Shown here: positions 31,967-37,284 of the stretch, piece after piece | Numbering within the stretch: position 1 is the stretch's first letter | Layout: each line of letters starts with the position of its first letter | From: DYFC01 sp041658585 | GTDB taxonomy: Bacteria > Nitrospirota > Thermodesulfovibrionia > Thermodesulfovibrionales > SM23-35 | Assembly: GCA_041658585.1 (NCBI GenBank) | Contig: JBAZZX010000029.1 | Span: 1 to 37,284 of the forward strand | Length of the DNA: 37,284 bases | Direction: 5' to 3' | Made by a program: the position numbers and the translations under genes | The notes under the pieces: generated by a model | Told to the model about the DNA's origin: nothing | Seen by the model: the letters and a program-made list of their open reading frames with translations, nothing else | Database searches by the model: none

Positions 31967-32329
31967 ATGATAAAAAATTCTACAGATACACTTCCAGAGG
32001 TTCCTGATTATTCTCACTTAAGAAAATTGGCTGAAGAATTGCTTGTGACTAAAACCTTAGAAAAGGGGATTGAACGTGAAGTTATAACGCTGTTAAACGC
32101 TGGCATAGAGACTTTTGAGTCTTGTGAAGGTGGCAAGGGGTATTCTTATCCAGAACCTACAGTTCGTTTCTATGGAGATAAATCAGAAGGATTCAAGGCT
32201 CTTGCTACGGCTATGCAAAATGGGTTATATGTTAATGCGCTTCGTAGGATATGGCCGATAATAGAAGGAGAACCCACGGGGCCATGGTGGGAAATGACGT
32301 TTTACCAACCAAAACCCTGTGGGAATTGA
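31967..32329 (+). CDS. Hypothetical protein of mobile-element type
   Basis: 120 residues. The core GIETFESCEGGKGYSYPEPT, then VRFYGD, resembles short proteins carried by phages and integrated elements; the C-terminal WWEMTFYQPKP looks conserved. No membrane segment and no known catalytic motif. The start lacks a clear Shine-Dalgarno (TTAATGAAAA upstream). The function is unknown. Confidence 0.65.
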   Translation: MIKNSTDTLPEVPDYSHLRKLAEELLVTKTLEKGIEREVITLLNAGIETFESCEGGKGYSYPEPTVRFYGDKSEGFKALATAMQNGLYVNALRRIWPIIEGEPTGPWWEMTFYQPKPCGN

Positions 32330-32332
32330 TCA

Positions 32333-32503
32333 TTACTCCCCTTCTCTGTTAAGCTTACTACAGTGTTCGCAGAGGGGCCTACCATCAGTTCCTGGACGAC
32401 GATTCACTATTTCAATGTTGTTGCCTTCTGTGCATTTGGTATTGTTGTGATATACATTCCGGTCGGTCTTTAAAACGGAATACCATGGTGATGTTGTTGG
32501 CAT
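32333..32503 (-). CDS. Small Cys-containing hypothetical protein
   Basis: 56 residues, too short for usual gene lists but well supported: an AGGAGGTG ribosome site lies 7 nt before ATG 32503, and the product has a conserved look (WYSVLKTDRNVYHNNTKCTE, then GNNIE and RPGTDGRPLCEHCSKLN). C24, C45 and C48 with H19 or H47 could bind one metal ion. The family is not named by me. It converges with the preceding gene, the stops being 3 nt apart. Confidence 0.7.
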   Translation of the reverse strand: MPTTSPWYSVLKTDRNVYHNNTKCTEGNNIEIVNRRPGTDGRPLCEHCSKLNREGE

Positions 32504-32806
32504 CTCTCTTCACCTCCTCTCCCCTAAAGGATGGTAGTAAGGACGATATTAATATATCAATTTTGATTTATTAATGCAAACATATCCTATATTAATCAAA
32601 TAACCAAATAAAAATATTTAGGTAAAATATTTTTTAGGTACTGTCCTGATTTATTATGTTGGATATTTTACAAAAAATATCCCTTGATCTTTTAATGCTG
32701 CATCAAATTTATTATCTGGTGATACTATGCAATATTGCCCCCCAGCTTAATGACAACTACCTTTAAGTCAGTGGAAGAAAAAATCGAGAAAATCAACCAT
32801 CCAGAT
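32504..32806. other. A/T-rich gap with a possible IS end
   Basis: No gene is seen. GGTGATACTATGC at 32718 resembles the outer end of IS1-type elements (GGTGATGCTGCC in IS1). I could not find a matching inverted end on the other side of the transposase gene. Confidence 0.35.
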
Positions 32807-33634
32807 TTATTTTAATAATTCAAGAATATCCTCAACATCCCACAGCCGATCCGTAACCCCGGCCTCCATTGCAGGTGTAACTCTCAATGTCTGATGTATC
32901 CGGCAGAAATTATAATACATGAAATGAAGAGCTACCGAGTGCATATGATTTTCAAACTTTTTTGAAAAGCCGTTTGTCAATCTGGTAAACCGCCTTATAC
33001 CCATACGCATTGTTAAGTTTGCCCGTTCAATGTAGCTTGTGGATATGTCCTTTTTATTTGGATTGCCAACCATATTAATTTTCTCTGTTCCAAGGCACTT
33101 TGCCGGACTATACCTTTTTTCTGTCTCGCCCTCAGATACACCGTAGAGCTTAACAAGCTGACTGAAATCAATCTCCGATCCGAAGGCATCCTCAACGGCT
33201 TCCAAATACATTTTGTGACCATCCGTTGTAAGTTGAACTCTGTGTTTCATGCGGCTGGCTATATCCTTCATAAAGACCGTAGCATTTTCTGTGTCACGTT
33301 TTCCGAAGTGCCATGAAGGTATCAGTTTAGAATCAGCGCATATAGCGGTAAACGTCCAGACATCACCGATCCCGAATTGGCCTTGCATTTTTTCCGGTAC
33401 ATTCTTTTGTTTCGCATAGCAAAACGCCCATATTTCATCCGCTTGGATTTTCTTGCAGGTTAAATCATGGAATACCCTGTCCTGATATTCAGCGCAAACA
33501 TTACCTATATCAGCAAGGAGTTTCAAGACAGTAACTTTAGACGCACCTGTGATTCTGGATGTTCCACGGACAGAAACACCATCAATTAAACACCGGATGA
33601 TCTGTGATTGCTTATTAATATCTAATCTGTTCAT
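32807..33634 (-). CDS. IS1-family-like transposase (single ORF)
   Basis: 275 residues from ATG 33634, which fits the family start (MNRLDINKQSQIIRCLIDGV). An N-terminal helix-turn-helix (RGTSRITGASKVTVLKLLAD) is followed by a DDE-type core with VQLTTDGHKMYLEAV and the C-terminal GFSKKFENHMHSVALHFMYY, then NFCRIHQTLRVTPAMEAGV. In classical IS1 two frames are joined by frameshifting; here one continuous frame suffices. The reading frame is intact, so the enzyme may be active, but paired ends were not found. Confidence 0.9.
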   Translation of the reverse strand: MNRLDINKQSQIIRCLIDGVSVRGTSRITGASKVTVLKLLADIGNVCAEYQDRVFHDLTCKKIQADEIWAFCYAKQKNVPEKMQGQFGIGDVWTFTAICADSKLIPSWHFGKRDTENATVFMKDIASRMKHRVQLTTDGHKMYLEAVEDAFGSEIDFSQLVKLYGVSEGETEKRYSPAKCLGTEKINMVGNPNKKDISTSYIERANLTMRMGIRRFTRLTNGFSKKFENHMHSVALHFMYYNFCRIHQTLRVTPAMEAGVTDRLWDVEDILELLK

Positions 33635-33640
33635 AGCTAT

Positions 33641-33670
33641 ATTATACAAGACAGCTTTCGCATTTGTCAC
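33641..33670 (-). promoter_or_regulatory. Promoter of the transposase gene
   Basis: On the minus strand GTGACA (33670-33665) and TATAAT (33646-33641) are 18 nt apart. The ATG at 33634 lies 6 nt after the -10 box, so the mRNA would be leaderless. Confidence 0.55.
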
Positions 33671-33709
33671 GTACGAATAAGCTTATTAAAATAATTAATA
33701 ATAGAGTTA

Positions 33710-33732
33710 GGGAGGGAAATTGCTTCCCTCCC
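33710..33732. terminator. Strong 9-bp hairpin
   Basis: GGGAGGGAA (33710-33718) pairs perfectly with TTCCCTCCC (33724-33732) around a 5-nt loop. On the plus strand CCGGGTTTT follows. It lies between the transposase promoter and a gene-poor stretch. It may insulate the transposase from neighbouring transcription. Confidence 0.45.
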
Positions 33733-33752
33733 CGGGTTTTGAAGATTTGAGA

Positions 33753-33842
33753 TTAAAGTCTAAGAATCTTCATGTTAGGCTGGAATTTTACTGGTTGTTC
33801 CGGCCTGCAAACTTTACGCTGTTTCTTTCTATGAATGCGCAT
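33753..33842 (-). CDS. Possible 29-residue basic peptide ORF
   Basis: ATG 33842 with GAAAGG 7 nt upstream opens MRIHRKKQRKVCRPEQPVKF and ends at 33753. It is very basic. No family is recognised; it could be chance. Confidence 0.22.
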   Translation of the reverse strand: MRIHRKKQRKVCRPEQPVKFQPNMKILRL

Positions 33843-33956
33843 AGCTTGCCCTTTCCGTTGAAATGGTCTTGATTTCTTAGGCCGAAATTGTGGTAAACTG
33901 AAAATAGGACATTACCACAGTGTGACGGTCTAAGAGGCCATCACAACTAATGTGAA

Positions 33957-34028
33957 TGCCCCCGGTAGGAGTTGAACCCACATCGAACGGGTAGCAGCCG
34001 TATGCTTTATCCATTAAGCTACGGGGGC
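33957..34028 (-). tRNA. Class I tRNA with anticodon GCU and Arg-type identity bases
   Basis: The 5' end is at 34028. The acceptor is 7 bp, GCCCCCG with CGGGGGC, and the discriminator is A73 (33957); CCA is not encoded. The D stem is GCTT/AAGC, with GGA in the loop giving A20; anticodon loop CTGCTAC gives anticodon GCT (33995-33993); variable loop of 4 nt; T arm GTGGG-TTCAACT-CCTAC. One U-U mismatch closes the outside of the anticodon stem. GCU reads serine codons AGC/AGU, but tRNA-Ser must have a long variable arm. The base set A20, C35, U36 and A73 is that of tRNA-Arg. The charged amino acid is therefore in doubt. It lies 35 nt after the hypothetical gene at 34064-34492, same strand. Confidence 0.7.
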
Positions 34029-34063
34029 ACATGAGTTTTGGGTGAATAAGTTATTCGCGTAAC

Positions 34064-34492
34064 TTATTCACCCTTTTTATTTTCTATAGGCTTCCTCCTT
34101 TTTGGTTTATAATCCAGAGCCTTATCTGATCCTAAGTTCTCTTCTGGAATTTCAATTACAAACATTTCCTCAGAATCATTCCAATTAGATGCAAAAGCTC
34201 TACTTTCAGATAAATCATATTTGATATGCTTTAAAAATGTACTTGCCGAGAAACCACATCCATTTCCTTTCTTTCCCATATGTACATGATATGATCGTGG
34301 GTCTTTCTTGGTTATAGGACGCACACCAATCAGTCGCTTTTCTGCATCCCACAGCAAAAGCACATTTTCGATAACATTCTTATCAAATATTTCCGTAGCT
34401 GATTTGTTAAAGCTAAGCCTGCCCAGCTTTGTAAACGTTACCGATGGAGTTCCTCTCCATTTCGTCTTACGATTAAATATCTCAAAACCCAT
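34064..34492 (-). CDS. Hypothetical protein of accessory region
   Basis: 142 residues. Features: KWRGTPSVTFTKLGRLSFNK, DKNVIENVLLLWDAEKRLIG and KGNGCGFSASTFLKHIKYDL; the tail is basic (KPKRRKPIENKKGE). It has mixed alpha/beta character and no signal or membrane segment. The style (a short protein with strands and a single-domain feel) resembles cargo of mobile elements. A GGGGTGAGGG ribosome site precedes ATG 34492. A tRNA follows on the same strand after 35 nt. Unknown function. Confidence 0.65.
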   Translation of the reverse strand: MGFEIFNRKTKWRGTPSVTFTKLGRLSFNKSATEIFDKNVIENVLLLWDAEKRLIGVRPITKKDPRSYHVHMGKKGNGCGFSASTFLKHIKYDLSESRAFASNWNDSEEMFVIEIPEENLGSDKALDYKPKRRKPIENKKGE

Positions 34493-34745
34493 ATTCCCTC
34501 ACCCCTTTCTTGTTTAGAGTTAAATGCTCCATACGTATTGTAATCAATTTGAACATCAATTGCAACATATCAGTTATCAGTTCCATACGAATACATCATA
34601 TCTTAATATCGAAAGGTATGTCAATGAAAGATTAGAGTGTCCATTTAGGATGGAAGAACATGGGTTAGAACTTCTGTAATTATTATATTTCGGAATGTTT
34701 AAAGAATCACTATAATGAACACATGTTCATTATAGTATGAAATGT

Positions 34746-34961
34746 TTACTTTTTATTCCAGCGGGCTTGTGCTGCTTTTCTTGCGGATTCACTTCTTTGC
34801 TTCGGGGTCATGTTGTCTACTCTTGCTCTACCACCTTTGAGACCTCCACGTCTTCCAAGTTCGACAGCAGCGGGGTTTTTTTCTTCAGCGGTAGCGGCAT
34901 CAACAATGGATTTGGCGATAACGTTGGGGTCTGTGGCTTTCATTTTGGCTCTTAGTTTCAT
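34746..34961 (-). CDS. Small basic Gly-rich protein (RRGGLKGGRAR family)
   Basis: 71 residues. The segment AAVELGRRGGLKGGRARVDN, then MTPKQRSESARKAAQARW, is a widespread short module of glycine/arginine-rich proteins of unknown, probably nucleic-acid-binding, role. ATG 34961 has no Shine-Dalgarno; a second ATG at residue 7 is possible. A TATATT box ends 2 nt before the start, hinting at a leaderless mRNA. Confidence 0.7.
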   Translation of the reverse strand: MKLRAKMKATDPNVIAKSIVDAATAEEKNPAAVELGRRGGLKGGRARVDNMTPKQRSESARKAAQARWNKK

Positions 34962-35006
34962 TGAATATAGTATGACAAATATATTCCTTCATGTCTATAC
35001 CCTAAG

Positions 35007-35032
35007 AAAAGCAAACTGTACCACTACCCAAT
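35007..35032. repeat. Arm of a long-range inverted repeat (partner 31901-31926)
   Basis: GCAAACTGTACCACTACCC is the near complement of the arm at 31901-31926. It lies in the 316-nt gap before folE, which otherwise holds only the folE promoter. Confidence 0.4.
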
Positions 35033-35217
35033 GTTCACATTTATGGAAATTTATTAGTGCCTTATGTCAAACTTAGGGGGAGACAAGTACTGACTACTGG
35101 AAACGTCGCCGCCGGAGTGCCGTCAGTGCATAATGACATATTAACAGAGGTAAAAAAAGTGTTTGCAGGAATTTATTGATAAATGATATATATGTTATGT
35201 GCATGCAGCGGAAAGTT

Positions 35218-35246
35218 TTGACATAACCATATACAAATGCTAAAAT
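35218..35246 (+). promoter_or_regulatory. Sigma70 promoter of folE
   Basis: TTGACA (35218-35223), a 17-nt spacer and TAAAAT (35241-35246) form a near-consensus promoter, 31 nt before the folE start. Confidence 0.75.
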
Positions 35247-35277
35247 ACATTCCGTTTTTTTAACAACAGGGGTTAAT

Positions 35278-35841
35278 ATGGATTTAAAGAAGATCGAGAA
35301 AGGCGTCAGGTTAATCCTCGAAGGCATCGGTGAAGACCCGGACAGGGCAGGTATTAAAGATACGCCTGAACGGGTTGCAAGGATGTATCAGGAGATTTTT
35401 GCAGGACTCGAAACCCCGACAGAAGAATTGCTCAGTATCATCGAAGGCGAGAGCCACGATGAGATGGTACTTTTAAAGGACATCCCATTTTATTCGGTCT
35501 GTGAACATCACCTAATCCCCTTCTTCGGCAAGGTCCATGTTGCTTACATCCCCTCAGGCGGAAAAATAGTCGGGCTCAGCGAACTGGTAAAATCAGTTGA
35601 AGTTCTTGCCAAAAGGCTTCAGGTGCAGGAGCGGTTGACGACGCAGCTTGCCGATCTGATTATGGAGAGGCTTAAACCTAAAGGCGCCATGGTTGTTATT
35701 GATGCAGAGCATCTCTGCATCAGTATGAGGGGCGTTAAAAAACCCGGCACGAGAACTGTTACATCTGCAGTAAGAGGTATTTTCAGAAGCAAGCAGTCTA
35801 CAAGAGAAGAATTACTGGAACTTATCAAGAAAAGGGATTAG
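35278..35841 (+). CDS. folE: GTP cyclohydrolase I
   Basis: 187 residues, the type I enzyme. KIEKGVRLILEGIGEDPDRA at the start, ETPERVA-like DTPERVARMYQE, zinc-binding SVCEHHLIPFFGKVHVAY with a later cysteine in AEHLCISMRGV. It makes dihydroneopterin triphosphate from GTP, the first step of folate or pterin synthesis, consistent with a folate-dependent one-carbon metabolism. AGGGG lies 6 nt before the ATG. folD follows 41 nt downstream. Confidence 0.95.
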   Translation: MDLKKIEKGVRLILEGIGEDPDRAGIKDTPERVARMYQEIFAGLETPTEELLSIIEGESHDEMVLLKDIPFYSVCEHHLIPFFGKVHVAYIPSGGKIVGLSELVKSVEVLAKRLQVQERLTTQLADLIMERLKPKGAMVVIDAEHLCISMRGVKKPGTRTVTSAVRGIFRSKQSTREELLELIKKRD

Positions 35842-35882
35842 TTTCTCGGAAAAACCTCTAACAGAGAAAGGAGACGGTACAC

Positions 35883-36752
35883 ATGTCTGCAATGCTTATC
35901 AAGGGTTCGGAGATATCGAAGCAAATTAAAGAAGAACTTAAGGTTGAAATAGCTAAGCTTAAGGATAATAATAGTATTATACCGGGATTAGCTACTGTGC
36001 TTGTTGGTGAAAACGAGGCATCCAAAGTGTATGTAGGCGCAAAGGAAAAGACATGTAAGGAACTCGGCATTTATTCAGAGAGAAAAGACCTTCCGGCGGA
36101 TACAAAAGAAGAAGACCTCCTTATTCTCATAGAAAAGCTTAACAACGATCCAAGGATTCATGGAATACTTGTACAACTTCCGCTGCCGAAACATATAAAT
36201 GAAACAAAAGTACTTTATTCAATAAATCCTTCAAAAGATGTGGATGGCTTTCACCCTGTCAATATCGGGAAGATGATGCTCGGTGAACCATGTTTTCTTC
36301 CGTGTACGCCCCACGGCATTATGGAACTCTTAAAAAGGAGCGGTACAAATACAAATGGAGCTGAAGTGGTAGTGGTTGGAAGAAGCAATATAGTAGGTAA
36401 ACCAATTGCAAATATGCTCCTGCAGAAAAACTGGGGAAATGCCACAGTAACTATTTGCCATACCGGTACGAAAGATATTGCTTCTCATACAAAGAGAGCG
36501 GATGTTCTGATCGTAGCTGTTGGAAAACCAAAGGCAGTGACAGCAGATATGGTAAAGGATGGCGTTGTTGTAATTGATGTTGGGGTCAACAGGCTTGAGA
36601 CAGGTCTTTGCGGCGATGTGGATTTTGATCCTGTAAAAGAAAAGGCAAAGGCAATAACCCCGGTTCCGGGAGGCGTAGGCCCCATGACTATCGTAATGCT
36701 GATGAAGAATACTGTCCAGTCCGCAAAGATGCACGGAGGGATAGAAGTATAG
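35883..36752 (+). CDS. folD: Bifunctional methylene-THF dehydrogenase/cyclohydrolase
   Basis: 289 residues. Catalytic-lysine region VGENEASKVYVGAKEKTCKE (about 40-59), VQLPLPKHIN, DVDGFHPVNIGKM, the NADP motif VVVGRSNIVGKPIANMLL and the C-terminal PVPGGVGPMTIVMLM. It interconverts 5,10-methylene-, methenyl- and 10-formyl-THF in the methyl branch of the Wood-Ljungdahl pathway or general one-carbon supply. AAAGGAGA upstream. The hdrC-like gene starts 2 nt after its stop. Confidence 0.95.
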   Translation: MSAMLIKGSEISKQIKEELKVEIAKLKDNNSIIPGLATVLVGENEASKVYVGAKEKTCKELGIYSERKDLPADTKEEDLLILIEKLNNDPRIHGILVQLPLPKHINETKVLYSINPSKDVDGFHPVNIGKMMLGEPCFLPCTPHGIMELLKRSGTNTNGAEVVVVGRSNIVGKPIANMLLQKNWGNATVTICHTGTKDIASHTKRADVLIVAVGKPKAVTADMVKDGVVVIDVGVNRLETGLCGDVDFDPVKEKAKAITPVPGGVGPMTIVMLMKNTVQSAKMHGGIEV

Positions 36753-36754
36753 TT

Positions 36755-37284
36755 ATGAAGAGAACAGCGGTTCTTCAATTCGAAGCCGGCAAATCACAAT
36801 CTCTGATTCAGGAAGTAACGGCCAGATCAGGTCAGAACCTGCTTGCCTGTTATCAGTGCAGGCGCTGCGCAGCAGGTTGTCCGGTAGGAGAAGAGACCGG
36901 GGTCACTCCTGATCGTCTGATCAGGATGATTATGTTCGGCGAAAGGGAGGAAGCCCTGAATAACCTCCTTGTCTGGAAATGTGTCGCCTGTTATACCTGC
37001 GGCACACGCTGCCCGAACAACATACAGACTGCGAGAATTAATGAAACCCTTAAACAAATGTCAAAAGAAGCGCATACCGAACCGCTTTTGCCGAAAGTTG
37101 CCGCATTTCATGACGCATTTTTGAAATCGACTTCTCACTTCGGTCGTGTTAATGAGATAGAGTTTATCGGTTTATATGAAATACGGAATGCGAAAAGAGA
37201 GTTGAAATCCGGCGGGGGATGGAAGGCTGCTATTGATGAAATAAAAAACAATGTAAAACTGGGAATACCGATGATGAAGATGAA
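36755..37284 (+). CDS. HdrC-like 4Fe-4S protein (cut by window end)
   Basis: The visible 176 residues have two cubane cluster motifs: CYQCRRCAAGCP (about 32-43) and CVACYTCGTRCP (about 75-86), both C-x2-C-x2-C-x3-CP. Between them lies GVTPDRLIRMIMFGERE, usual for heterodisulfide reductase subunit C and its relatives. HdrC passes electrons to HdrB, often with HdrA and MvhD or a MetF module. The 2-nt gap from folD resembles loci that couple HdrABC to methylene-THF reductase (MetF/MetV), but those genes are beyond the edge. No transmembrane helix is visible. Confidence 0.85.
   Translation, partial: MKRTAVLQFEAGKSQSLIQEVTARSGQNLLACYQCRRCAAGCPVGEETGVTPDRLIRMIMFGEREEALNNLLVWKCVACYTCGTRCPNNIQTARINETLKQMSKEAHTEPLLPKVAAFHDAFLKSTSHFGRVNEIEFIGLYEIRNAKRELKSGGGWKAAIDEIKNNVKLGIPMMKM

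Overview
The window looks like a chromosomal piece of an anaerobic bacterium with about 45% GC, probably Nitrospirota (Thermodesulfovibrionia-like) or a related lineage. This is inferred from gene content: cooC, folD, 5-formyl-THF cyclo-ligase, gcvH-lpd and an hdrC-like ferredoxin point to one-carbon/Wood-Ljungdahl metabolism, alongside GH57/GlgB glycogen genes. No 16S or other decisive marker is present, so the taxonomy is tentative.

Layout. 1-410: the truncated end of a HigBA-type module whose toxin has shrunk to about 32 codons fused in frame to the antitoxin. 628-1152: a small membrane protein. 1171-3095 (minus strand): an arsenosugar-type pair (CMD-domain protein and radical SAM ArsS). 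ArsS appears to be a selenoprotein, because an in-frame TGA replaces the usual C-terminal Cys and a SECIS-like hairpin follows. Downstream on the same strand lie a palindromic repeat, a tRNA with selenocysteine-tRNA architecture but cysteine identity (GCA anticodon, U73), and a 59-residue free-standing copy of the fourth winged-helix (SECIS-binding) domain of SelB. This is the most unusual locus in the window. 3358-5704: TraR/DksA-like protein, gcvH, lpd. 5914-11521: ftsB-like gene, GH57, a hypothetical gene and glgB. 11635-24084: a signalling region with a truncated flavoprotein, a giant STAND/BTAD regulator, two small genes sharing an upstream motif, a PilB/GspE ATPase, a PP2C phosphatase, a Ser/Thr kinase fused to a beta-helix, a class III nucleotide cyclase with an FHA-like tail, and a likely class II cyclic-nucleotide phosphodiesterase. 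24214-25844: hisC-hisB. 26074-29439: cooC, universal stress protein, CaCA exchanger and 5-formyl-THF cyclo-ligase.

29423-35030 is accessory DNA: several toxin-antitoxin modules, intact and broken, a 76-bp direct repeat, an IS1-like transposase, small hypotheticals, and a class I tRNA with anticodon GCU but arginine-type identity bases. 35278-37284 returns to core metabolism (folE, folD, hdrC-like, cut by the window end).

Intergenic DNA is rich in palindromic repeats: a MITE-like family (9.1, 21.7 and 25.85 kb), a G/C-rich dyad family (8.4, 25.9 and 28.8 kb) and a nested palindrome at 1.6 kb. Several genes start only 5-10 nt after a TATAAT-like box with no Shine-Dalgarno, which suggests leaderless or near-leaderless mRNAs.
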